Shown here piece by piece: positions 1-5,435 of a stretch of 11,236 nucleotides of DNA; position 1 is the stretch's first letter, and each line of letters starts with the position of its first letter. A program made the translations under genes and the position numbers. Source of the stretch: Chlamydiota bacterium (GTDB lineage Bacteria; Chlamydiota; Chlamydiia; Chlamydiales; Rhabdochlamydiaceae); contig JAHFTN010000041.1 in NCBI GenBank assembly GCA_023269365.1, positions 1 through 11,236 of the forward strand, read 5' to 3'. The notes beneath the pieces were generated by a model, which did no database searches, had not been told where the DNA came from, and worked only from the letters and a program-made list of their open reading frames with translations.

Positions 1-1
1 T

Positions 2-769
2 ATCCGCTTTGATCCGCCTATGAATCCCCTCTTCTTGCGCAATGAGGTAACAAGAGGTCCGGCAGATTCCGGCGACAATACCTGTATCTTTGGCTCTGAG
101 ATAAGCTCCCTGCAAATCATCCGCGGCACTATCCCCCTAAGCAAAAAAGAGTTTGTCGTGCAAGGAGCCATCGCAGATCCTCCTGCCCTTGCAGCCGAGC
201 TCCTCAGAGCAGAGCTAGAGAAAAGAGGGATCCGCTCACAGGGAAAAAAAATCTCCTCCCACGACAAAAGACACCCCCTTCATACGACCCTCTCCCCTTC
301 CATCAAAGAGATCGTCTATTGGACCAATCAAAAAAGCATCAACCTCTATGCAGAGCACCTCCTCAAAAAAATGGGGAAAGTGAAGTATGCAAGTGGCTCT
401 ACGGAAGCCGGGATCAGGGCCGTTAGAGATTTTTTAAGCGAAAAACAGATCGACCTGCAAGGATTTAACATGGTCGATGGCTCAGGCCTTTCTCGGCAAA
501 ATTTCCTTACTTCAGAGCAACTCGTCTCTCTCCTTCTCAAGATGAAAACCTCTCCCCATTTTGCCTCTTTTTTCGACTCACTACCCCAACTTGAAGCAAA
601 CCTCAAAGCAAAGTCGGGCTCGATGTCGTCCATGAAGGGATACGCAGGGTATGCTGGAGACCGAGTTTTTGCCCTCCTCGTCAACCACTATAGCGATAAA
701 GAGGAGATGAAAACACGAGTGCAACACTTTCTATCAAACCTTAACACGCTAACTAGCAAAGACTTATAA
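2..769 (+). CDS. dacB: D-alanyl-D-alanine carboxypeptidase/endopeptidase, PBP4 (DacB) type, C-terminal part
   Basis: This is the C-terminal ~255 residues of a penicillin-binding-protein-4-like serine peptidase, which trims or cleaves D-Ala cross-links of peptidoglycan in the periplasm. The frame is open to the left edge, so the start and the SxxK nucleophile motif lie outside the window; the first ATG at 20 is internal. Counting from that ATG, the SxN motif is Ser106-Ile-Asn108 inside a segment ending NLYAEHLLK, typical of the family. A VDGSGLSR block follows at 152-159, and the KTG-like motif is Lys198-Ser-Gly200. The family is usually 430-480 residues, so somewhat over half is present. All visible active-site motifs are intact and the stop at 767-769 is natural. 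The gene ends 17 bases before the ssrA -35 box, with no obvious terminator between. Family assignment is secure; the exact substrate is inferred. Confidence 0.88.
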   Translation: MRFDPPMNPLFLRNEVTRGPADSGDNTCIFGSEISSLQIIRGTIPLSKKEFVVQGAIADPPALAAELLRAELEKRGIRSQGKKISSHDKRHPLHTTLSPSIKEIVYWTNQKSINLYAEHLLKKMGKVKYASGSTEAGIRAVRDFLSEKQIDLQGFNMVDGSGLSRQNFLTSEQLVSLLLKMKTSPHFASFFDSLPQLEANLKAKSGSMSSMKGYAGYAGDRVFALLVNHYSDKEEMKTRVQHFLSNLNTLTSKDL

Positions 770-786
770 ACGCCCCTTTACATCTA

Positions 787-816
787 TTGCTCCTCTCATG
801 AAAAATATGCTACAAT
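787..816 (+). promoter_or_regulatory. Sigma-70-type promoter of ssrA
   Basis: A -35-like TTGCTC (787-792) is followed by an 18-bp spacer and a -10 box TACAAT (811-816). The mature tmRNA 5' end falls at 823, six bases after the -10 box, as expected for a transcript starting at or just before the acceptor stem. The -10 match is good (5 of 6) and the -35 is weak. Position relative to the RNA gene is the strongest argument. Confidence 0.65.
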
Positions 817-822
817 ACAACT

Positions 823-1192
823 GGGGGTGTACTGGTTTCGACTTAGAAATAAAGTATCAGTGGCATGCGGAGGACGTCGGTTGGCCTCCTTAATCATCCG
901 ATAACAACAATAAATGTCGATTCTAACGAATTCGAGATGGCCGCTTAAGACCTAACAGTTTTTTGCAGTCCGATGGTCTAATGCCCAACCGGGAGCGTTA
1001 AAACCATCGTCATGAACCCCGGTAAGGACCTCGCCATTGCAGCTTCTCAAGTGCAAGGTCCGAGATAAATAGAGGCGAATGGGTTTCTTGTGTGGCGCCT
1101 TCCTCAAAACCCATTGCTGTTCGAAGGCGATAAGCATGTAGTCGTTGATAGGGAGTTTGCTAAGGACGAGAGTTCGATTCTCTCCACCTCCA
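823..1192 (+). ncRNA. ssrA: Transfer-messenger RNA (tmRNA)
   Basis: tmRNA rescues ribosomes stalled on broken mRNAs and tags the nascent peptide for proteolysis, working with SmpB. The 5' end GGGGGTG (823-829) pairs over 7 bp, with one G-U, with CACCTCC (1185-1191), followed by discriminator A1192; CCA is not encoded. The 5' part contains the tmRNA hallmark ACTGGTTTCGACTT (831-844). The 3' part has a T-arm with GTTCGATTC (1172-1180). Pseudoknot 1 is visible: GGAGG 869-873 pairs with CCTCC 885-889, and TCGG 877-880 pairs with CCGA 898-901. A short tag reading frame ends in codons for Met-Ala-Ala and TAA at 946-948. At 370 nt it is a normal one-piece tmRNA. The 3' end is the integration site of a genomic island, and the RNA stays intact because the inserted element restores the sequence. 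Confidence 0.95.
919..948 (+). other. tmRNA proteolysis-tag reading frame
   Basis: Reading back from the TAA at 946-948 gives a hydrophobic C-terminus Phe-Glu-Met-Ala-Ala, as expected for a tag seen by ClpXP-type proteases. If the resume codon is GAT (919-921), the encoded tag is DSNEFEMAA; if it is GTC (916-918), the tag is one residue longer. Distance from pseudoknot 1 favours one of these two. The resume codon cannot be fixed from sequence alone. The Met in the usual LAA position makes the ending EMAA instead of ALAA. Confidence 0.6.
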
Positions 1193-1194
1193 AT
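1172..1194 (+). repeat. attL: 23-bp direct repeat at the ssrA 3' end
   Basis: This copy is the T-arm/acceptor 3' end of the tmRNA and is repeated exactly at 4360-4382 in the same orientation. The repeat begins GTTCGATTC and ends CACCTCCAAT. Sequence on either side differs between copies (AAAC versus CCAA downstream), so the repeat has clear limits. This is the classic footprint of tyrosine-recombinase integration into a tRNA or tmRNA gene, with the element supplying the replaced 3' end. Confidence 0.9.
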
Positions 1195-1221
1195 AAACTG
1201 GCATAAGCCAGAATAAATAAG

Positions 1222-1278
1222 CCCAAGAAACTAAAGGATTTAAATACAAATCGTTTAGTCCCTCTTGGGTTTCTTTTT
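1222..1278 (+). terminator. Terminator now serving ssrA, located inside the island
   Basis: CCCAAG (1222-1227) pairs with CTTGGG (1264-1269), and ACTAAA (1230-1235) pairs with TTTAGT (1254-1259). A short ATTT/AAAT inner stem closes the hairpin, and a T-rich tract (TTTCTTTTT) follows from 1270. It lies downstream of attL, so it arrived with the integrated element and replaces the displaced terminator now beyond attR. Confidence 0.75.
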
Positions 1279-1289
1279 GCCAGTTTTTT

Positions 1290-1316
1290 CCAGTCTAGTG
1301 CGTAAAATTTGCGTAA
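1290..1316 (+). repeat. Arm-type tandem heptamer site, P' side (copy A)
   Basis: A 27-bp unit starts CCAGTCTAGTGCGTAA and carries two TGCGTAA heptamers at 1299 and 1310, 11 bp apart (about one helical turn). It closely matches units at 4279-4305 (same orientation) and 4480-4506 (opposite), with 2-3 differences each. Paired short direct repeats near both attachment ends are typical of integrase arm-binding sites in P2/HP1/L5-type systems. The role here is inferred. Confidence 0.6.
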
Positions 1317-1366
1317 AAAATAAGGGGCATCCGTACCACCCCTGCAAGACTTGACATTTCTACAAC

Positions 1367-1927
1367 TTAATCAGATCGAGATTGGTTACAGAGAAATAAA
1401 TCTTGGGACACTAGAACTCTATTCTTATCCACAGGAAGAAACAGGGCTTGCATTAAAGAAATCCGCAAGTCCACTGCATATTGAGAAAAATCCTTTATCC
1501 CCGCCTGTTTAAGGAGTGCTTCATCAGTAAAAAATTGACCTGAACATTTTCTTGAGTCTCGTAAGGTCAACTCATACGCTGCATCCGCCATGATCGCAGG
1601 CCATCGACTTCCAGCATAGACTTGAGGTGAGAAATGATCCTGAATGGTTGGAGTGGCAATTGTTGTTTCGGGCCAAAGAGAGTTCACAGCAATACCTTCA
1701 GACTCAAATTCAGCCGACATACCCAATGTACAGAAGCTCATCGCATATTTAGATAAAGAAAATGCTAGATGGTTTTTAAAATGTTGAGAGTCGATATTTA
1801 GTGGGGGTGAGATATTGATGATATGTGGATTAGTTGCTTTCCTAAGATAGGGCAAGCAAGCTTGAGACATAAAAAAAGCTGCACGCACACTTGTTGCAAC
1901 TACAAGATCAACACTCTCTTGACTACA
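1367..1927 (-). pseudogene. Short-chain dehydrogenase/reductase (HSDL2-like), N-terminally truncated
   Basis: The translated product resembles the C-terminal two-thirds of an SDR oxidoreductase of the HSDL2-like branch: a segment ending MSQACLPYLRKA, then HIINISPPLNID, then SLSKYAMSFCTLGMSAEF and AVNSLWPETTIATP. The N-terminal Rossmann part with the TGxxxGIG NAD(P)-binding motif is absent. Homology-like sequence (DLVVATSVRAAFFMSQ) continues 5' of the first possible GTG start (1888) up to an in-frame TAG at 1928-1930, so the reading frame is broken rather than simply short. The catalytic YxxxK is altered: the position expected to be Tyr is Phe (AFSLSK). No ribosome binding site precedes the GTG. 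It sits just inside attL and looks like decayed island cargo. The subfamily call is from memory of HSDL2 sequences and is less certain than the SDR call. Confidence 0.75.
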
Positions 1928-1978
1928 CTAATGCAACTAACTGATTTTCAGTCATAAAAACAAAGTCTAGCAAGTAAA

Positions 1979-2001
1979 TTACGCAATAATTGCGCACTAG
2001 A
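1979..2001 (-). repeat. Degenerate arm-type site (copy D)
   Basis: Read on the minus strand, this gives TCTAGTGCGCAA...TTGCGTAA. It is the same arrangement as the other three arm-type units, with the two heptamers 11 bp apart and one of them altered (TGCGCAA). It lies internal to the island, just upstream of the broken dehydrogenase. It may be a relic of an older element end or a regulatory site of the lost integrase. Confidence 0.45.
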
Positions 2002-2104
2002 GAAATGCTTTTACGTTCACCCACCCTCTACAAGTCAACCTTTTTGCCCGAGTTTATCCAAAAAAGGAATTCTCTAAAACATCTACTCCTGGTACAAATA
2101 TCAC

Positions 2105-2497
2105 ATGCAAAAGCTACTCGCGATCTTCTTATCTGTGACTATTGTTACCCATGCAGAAATCAGAGTTGTAAGAGATTTAGAACCTATTAATCAGATGTTA
2201 GAAGGTAGTGATAAGACCACACTTACTTTGTTAGGTGACGATTTGATCAAATGGTGGCCCTGCATGTTTTCGTTAGCTCAAAAAACAGAAATTCAGATGA
2301 TTGCGCTAATGAAACACCCATCTCCTGAGGAATTAGCCCAATACAAGCTTGCACTGGAAGAATATTTTGAGATGCTGACTATTTACCCAAATAGAGCCAT
2401 CGCCATCGATACCCGAGAAGATCTTGTGCAGAGTATTCATGCCATCTGTTCTGCAAGGAACATTCCTTGCACCGCATTTCATCTCATCAGCCCTTAA
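2105..2497 (+). CDS. Small putative secreted protein, possibly a degenerate DUF2608/HAD-like fragment
   Basis: The 130-residue product starts with a Sec-type signal peptide: MQKLL, then a hydrophobic stretch to about residue 14, and a likely cut after THA at residue 17. The mature part begins EIRVVRDLEPI. The layout (signal peptide, EI-x-V-x-DL, then a TLTLLGDDL stretch) faintly recalls DUF2608, a HAD-like secreted family of Legionella and Chlamydiae. The expected DxDxT nucleophile motif is not present and the protein is much shorter than that family, so a decayed fragment is plausible. No convincing Shine-Dalgarno precedes ATG 2105, and the frame is open for some codons upstream. The gene is convergent with and overlaps the large minus-strand gene by 11 bp. 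Function unknown; the family suggestion is weak. Confidence 0.45.
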   Translation: MQKLLAIFLSVTIVTHAEIRVVRDLEPINQMLEGSDKTTLTLLGDDLIKWWPCMFSLAQKTEIQMIALMKHPSPEELAQYKLALEEYFEMLTIYPNRAIAIDTREDLVQSIHAICSARNIPCTAFHLISP

Positions 2498-4166
2498 ATT
2501 TATGTTTGATGTGAACATTTTTACCACTAAAAGCAAAGCCTAAATACAAAATGCGTTGAACTCCCCTCTCAAGGAGTTCCACAGCGTATTTCTTCTCCTC
2601 GATTTGTTGGATCGCTGATTTAGCGACTGATTCAAGATTTACCTTGCCCCCGCTGTCAGCTTTCTTGAACTCCATGATGACTCCCAAATCATCGGGATTT
2701 TTCGGAATTATCATCACATCGTATCTTCCAAAACCACTCTCCCTATTGGATTTCACATCATATTTCCCTTTAAGACCAACTAACATCCCCAGAACGAATG
2801 CATGATACACCTTTTCTGACTCATCGAATGGGACATCAAAAACACTAAAATAAGAAATCACAAACTCTTTGAAAATTGATGAGAATACATCAACATCTCC
2901 TTTAATCAAGCTTTCTAGAAGCATACGATATTGATATTCATCAATGCTTTTATCGAACCATTCCAAAACCATTGCTTGGTATAATTCTCTGACCTCAACG
3001 TTTGGGATACGAAGGCGATAGGGAACTCCATACTCTGGTATCGCGTCAATTGTTAAATACCCGCTATATACAAGCAGAGACCAGATGGTCGTTGGATTTT
3101 TATCTAGCTCTGGAAATACTATTCCTTCTTCAATTTTTTTCTCGACAAATCCACCTCTCAGAAGATCTTCGATATCCGTTTTTAAATTGCTCCCACTTTT
3201 TGTGATCAACTGCTTCATAAGGGCGTTATCGCTTGTGTTGACCCAGTAAGGCGCTAAAACGCCATTCTCTGCGATACATCTAAGAACAGACCAAGGGTTA
3301 TAAATTCCTCCACAAGATCCAATACGATAACCATCATACCATTCGCGCAATACAGGAAGTTTTTCTGAAAAACCATAATATTTTAAAAGTTCTTCGACTT
3401 CAAATTCTAAAAGCCCAAACTTATCCCTAAAGGTCTCATTCAATATTGAAAATGGAGTCACATTGTTTAGCCCCGAAAATATGCTCTCCTTGGCAATACG
3501 TAAAATACCGGTAAGCACACCCTTTTTGATGTAACTATTATCTTTTAAACAATTTGATAGCAGATTTCGAAAAAACTCAATTAATGGATCATAGTATTTT
3601 CCAATATAAGCCGCATGAGCAGGAGCATCGTATTCATCAATGAGAAGAATAACCTGTTTTTTGTGGTAGAAGCGCATCCATTTTATGAGAAGCTTCAAGC
3701 TGTTTTGATATAGAACCTGACTGCCCTTCTTTCCAAGGATGGCCAGATAGTCCTCTTGTTCTTCTGCACTTAAAAGGTCGCCTTCCAAAAGATATCTATG
3801 TCTTTGAAATTCTTCCGAAATCAATCTCTGGAAGTGCTCAAAGGTATGATCCCACGTAGAGTGCTTAATATCTTTGAATGTGATGTATATAACAGGAAAC
3901 TGTCCCTGAAGAACCCGATACTCTTCTTTTTGCCAAATTTGCAATCCCTTGAAAAGATAGCTCGTATCTTCTTCGGTTTTTTCAAAAAAATAGCGCAACA
4001 TAGAGAGGTTTAACGTTTTACCAAACCTCCTTAGTCGCGGAATTAGAGCAACCTCAGTCCCCTTTTCCAAAATTTCCTGAATAAAAAGAGACTTATCAAT
4101 GTAAAAATAGTCTCCGTCAATCAATTTTTTGAAATCGCTAATTCCAATAGGTAGTTTCTTTTTCAC
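2487..4166 (-). CDS. AAA-ATPase-like protein with C-terminal PD-(D/E)XK nuclease-fold domain
   Basis: This 559-residue protein belongs to the large family pairing an AAA-ATPase-like region (Pfam AAA-ATP_like) with a C-terminal PD-(D/E)XK domain, expanded in Bacteroidetes, Clostridia and intracellular bacteria. Numbering from the chosen start, the LPIGISDFKKLI entry block is at 5-16, the family-type P-loop RLRRFGKTL at 44-52 (Lys50, Thr51), and Walker B VILLIDEYDAP at 172-182 (Asp177-Glu178). YNPWSVL is at 289-295. The nuclease core is GFGRYDVMI (Asp483) and VIMEFKK (Glu499, Lys501). All key residues are present, so it is probably intact. I chose GTG 4166 because GGAG (4174-4177) lies 7 bases upstream and family proteins start just before KLPIG; the longer TTG-started frame to 4244 lacks such support. 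It is the only clearly intact large gene of the ssrA island. A role in defence or element maintenance is a guess; the family's biology is unsettled. Confidence 0.88.
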   Translation of the reverse strand: MKKKLPIGISDFKKLIDGDYFYIDKSLFIQEILEKGTEVALIPRLRRFGKTLNLSMLRYFFEKTEEDTSYLFKGLQIWQKEEYRVLQGQFPVIYITFKDIKHSTWDHTFEHFQRLISEEFQRHRYLLEGDLLSAEEQEDYLAILGKKGSQVLYQNSLKLLIKWMRFYHKKQVILLIDEYDAPAHAAYIGKYYDPLIEFFRNLLSNCLKDNSYIKKGVLTGILRIAKESIFSGLNNVTPFSILNETFRDKFGLLEFEVEELLKYYGFSEKLPVLREWYDGYRIGSCGGIYNPWSVLRCIAENGVLAPYWVNTSDNALMKQLITKSGSNLKTDIEDLLRGGFVEKKIEEGIVFPELDKNPTTIWSLLVYSGYLTIDAIPEYGVPYRLRIPNVEVRELYQAMVLEWFDKSIDEYQYRMLLESLIKGDVDVFSSIFKEFVISYFSVFDVPFDESEKVYHAFVLGMLVGLKGKYDVKSNRESGFGRYDVMIIPKNPDDLGVIMEFKKADSGGKVNLESVAKSAIQQIEEKKYAVELLERGVQRILYLGFAFSGKNVHIKHKFKG

Positions 4167-4278
4167 AAGGAATCTCCAATAAACTTGTGACAAGAACTCC
4201 CTATGAGTCACAGGCATCACAAATGTCACCTCAGTGTACCACAAATCACCGAAAAAACAAGTTTTATGCCAATTTCAT

Positions 4279-4305
4279 CCAGTTTAGTGCGTAAAAACTG
4301 CGTAA
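4279..4305 (+). repeat. Arm-type tandem heptamer site, P side (copy B)
   Basis: This 27-bp unit starts CCAGTTTAGTGCGTAA, with TGCGTAA at 4288 and 4299 (11-bp period). It differs from copy A at three positions. It lies 54 bp left of attR, while copy A lies 95 bp right of attL. In the excised circular form the two would flank the core in the same orientation, as P and P' arms do. Confidence 0.6.
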
Positions 4306-4359
4306 ATTCACCAACATTTGACAATTACTCTCTATGAATATAGGGAGAAATCCGCCAGT

Positions 4360-4382
4360 GTTCGATTCTCTCCACCTCCAAT
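4360..4382 (+). repeat. attR: second copy of the ssrA 3'-end repeat
   Basis: Exact 23-bp copy of 1172-1194, 3188 bp downstream in the same orientation. Only the tmRNA 3' tail is repeated; no tmRNA body precedes it, so it is a displaced gene end, not a second RNA gene. It is followed within 10 bp by a strong terminator hairpin, consistent with this being the original chromosomal continuation of ssrA. Confidence 0.9.
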
Positions 4383-4389
4383 CCAAATT

Positions 4390-4425
4390 AAGGCTTCAGT
4401 TTTCACGACTGAAGCCTTTTGTTTT
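4390..4425 (+). terminator. Displaced original ssrA terminator
   Basis: AAGGCTTCAGT (4390-4400) pairs perfectly with ACTGAAGCCTT (4408-4418) around a 7-base loop, followed by TTGTTTTT. Its position directly after attR indicates that it ended the tmRNA transcript before island insertion. It now has no obvious upstream gene. Confidence 0.8.
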
Positions 4426-4479
4426 TAGTGACATACAACACGAAATTCACACCGAAAAATTCCGCTGCGTAAAGCCCAA

Positions 4480-4506
4480 TTACGCAGTATTTACGCACTA
4501 GACTGG
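4480..4506 (-). repeat. Arm-type tandem heptamer site outside attR, inverted (copy C)
   Basis: On the minus strand this reads CCAGTCTAGTGCGTAA followed by a second TGCGTAA 11 bp on; it differs from copy B at two positions. A further single TGCGTAA on the plus strand at 4466-4472 faces it. Because it lies beyond attR, it cannot belong to the 1172-4382 island as delimited and points to a second related element or rearrangement. Confidence 0.55.
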
Positions 4507-4528
4507 ATGAAACCGCACTAAAACTTCC

Positions 4529-4556
4529 TTGGTTTTTGAGATTTTTATGCTATACT
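4529..4556 (+). promoter_or_regulatory. Possible promoter of a gene cut off by an insertion sequence
   Basis: TTGGTT (4529-4534), a 16-bp spacer and TATACT (4551-4556) form a plausible sigma-70-type promoter. The next ATG (4589) opens a 31-codon frame to TAA 4682-4684. Most of that frame is antisense insertion-sequence DNA beginning at 4609. It may be the head of a gene truncated by the IS. Evidence is only the two hexamers and context. Confidence 0.3.
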
Positions 4557-4608
4557 TTCGCAACAACTGTAAGGGTATCGATACACCTATGAAAAATAGT
4601 CCCCCAAA

Positions 4609-4788
4609 GTTCTTGAGTCTGGAATGGTTCGAAATCGATTGTAGATGTCCGCAATCAGGGAGTCAGCGCAAAGGGATTTCTTAACAATAGTGGTCATCGT
4701 AAAGCCTCATGGATGAGTGATCGAGGCCAAAAGTTTACGAAAAAAACATTTTACTTACACGGGGAAAAAGCTTCAGCGGGAATTGCTG
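4609..4788 (-). mobile_element. Insertion-sequence remnant, left copy (inverted)
   Basis: Read on the minus strand from 4788, this 180-bp stretch starts CAGCAATTCCCGCTGAAG. It matches 6510-6689 with about four mismatches by eye. It holds the IS end, a ~90-bp leader and the start of a transposase-like reading frame. The outer part of the IS is missing: homology stops abruptly at about 4609. The terminal end faces inward, toward the 186-aa gene. Confidence 0.8.
4610..4697 (-). pseudogene. Transposase N-terminal fragment (left IS copy)
   Basis: ATG at 4697-4695 starts MTTIVKKSLCADSLIADI and continues through NRFRTIPDSRT before the sequence departs from the right-hand copy and soon hits a stop. 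The FRTIPDPR-type stretch resembles the N-terminus of IS4-like transposases from environmental Chlamydiae and Legionella; that likeness is from memory. Only about 30 codons remain and no catalytic residues, so it is non-functional. Confidence 0.55.
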
Positions 4789-4802
4789 TAGAAATACTAT
4801 TT

Positions 4803-4831
4803 TTGATAATTAAGCAAAAGTATGGTATAAT
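4803..4831 (+). promoter_or_regulatory. Strong sigma-70-type promoter of the 186-aa gene
   Basis: TTGATA (4803-4808), a 17-bp spacer and a perfect TATAAT (4826-4831) lie 28 bp before the start codon at 4859. A GGAAG ribosome binding site (4850-4854) is spaced 4 bases from the ATG. The promoter begins 14 bp after the IS end (4788), so it belongs to the enclosed module, not to the IS. Confidence 0.7.
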
Positions 4832-4858
4832 GACGGGTACTAAACCTAAGGAAGTTAT

Positions 4859-5419
4859 ATGTCTGTAGCACTACCAAGTTTGACTGAAGCCGTCCAAAAA
4901 GCGAATATTGCTCTCTCTGAAAATGGGTATACAGTAACGGTCACAAATCAAGAAGTTAAACCAAAAGAGCCCATATTCCTACGACTCCAATATGCTGATG
5001 GAAAGACTCCAAATAGAAGTGTGGGTATCACTCACCTTGTTCATCTTAGGGGAGACGATTGGGACAGCATGCCTTATGAAGCGATTGCAAAAACTACCGA
5101 TCAAATAGCCAAAGCAATTGTAGATAGGGTTGCGCTTTTTTTCACTGCAGAAAAAAAGGGTCTTTACATCGATGAAAACGGAACGATTTTTGATTTCAAG
5201 CAAATCCGTGTAAAACGCAATGATGACCACACTTTTTCCGTTAATGATATAGAAGTCACTTTTGAAGGAAAGCCTCTTCCACTTACATTACTTAAGAGCG
5301 AAGGGATTGTTGAATTTAGACAGCTTCATAATGGACATATTGAGCTTTTTGATGCGGTTGATCAAAGAGCAAAAAAAGGTATCTTCATTGATACAGATGG
5401 TAAAGTATATAGAGCTTAG
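4859..5419 (+). CDS. Unrecognised 186-residue protein with an internal C-terminal repeat
   Basis: I do not recognise this family. The product is acidic to neutral, with no signal peptide and no hydrophobic segment long enough to span a membrane, so it is probably cytoplasmic or exported by a non-Sec route. Residues 1-95 mix short helical and strand-like segments; HLVHLRGDDWDS at 60-70 is distinctive. The C-terminal half contains a duplicated motif: KKGLYIDENGTIF at 99-111 and KKGIFIDTDGKVY at 172-184 (KKG-aromatic-ID-x-[ND]-G pattern), which suggests two similar beta-hairpins. Start and expression signals are good (TATAAT promoter, GGAAG SD). It is convergent with the sialidase-like gene, 16 bp apart, and both lie between inverted IS remnants. 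A secreted or host-interacting role is possible but unsupported by a visible signal. Confidence 0.75.
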   Translation: MSVALPSLTEAVQKANIALSENGYTVTVTNQEVKPKEPIFLRLQYADGKTPNRSVGITHLVHLRGDDWDSMPYEAIAKTTDQIAKAIVDRVALFFTAEKKGLYIDENGTIFDFKQIRVKRNDDHTFSVNDIEVTFEGKPLPLTLLKSEGIVEFRQLHNGHIELFDAVDQRAKKGIFIDTDGKVYRA

Positions 5420-5435
5420 GATCTGATAGAATTTA

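Noticed and set aside
952..1137. Minus-strand 61-codon open frame inside the tmRNA
   Set aside because: It lies entirely within the folded ssrA RNA gene, has no ribosome binding site and no family likeness.
1990..2190. 66-codon plus-strand frame before the signal-peptide gene
   Set aside because: It has no ATG with a ribosome binding site, overlaps an arm-type repeat and the start of the 2105 gene in another frame, and its product resembles nothing.
4167..4244. Longer N-terminus of the AAA/PD-(D/E)XK protein starting at TTG 4244
   Set aside because: The added 26 residues have no family likeness, and the GTG at 4166 has a GGAG Shine-Dalgarno at ideal spacing directly before the conserved KLPIG block.
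4318..4341. TTGACA near attR as a promoter reading into the att site
   Set aside because: No -10 hexamer lies at 16-18 bp spacing, and no gene follows.
4360..4382. Second tmRNA or a tRNA gene at the right-hand repeat
   Set aside because: Only the T-arm/acceptor 3' strand is present; the preceding sequence cannot complete an acceptor stem, so it is an att site.
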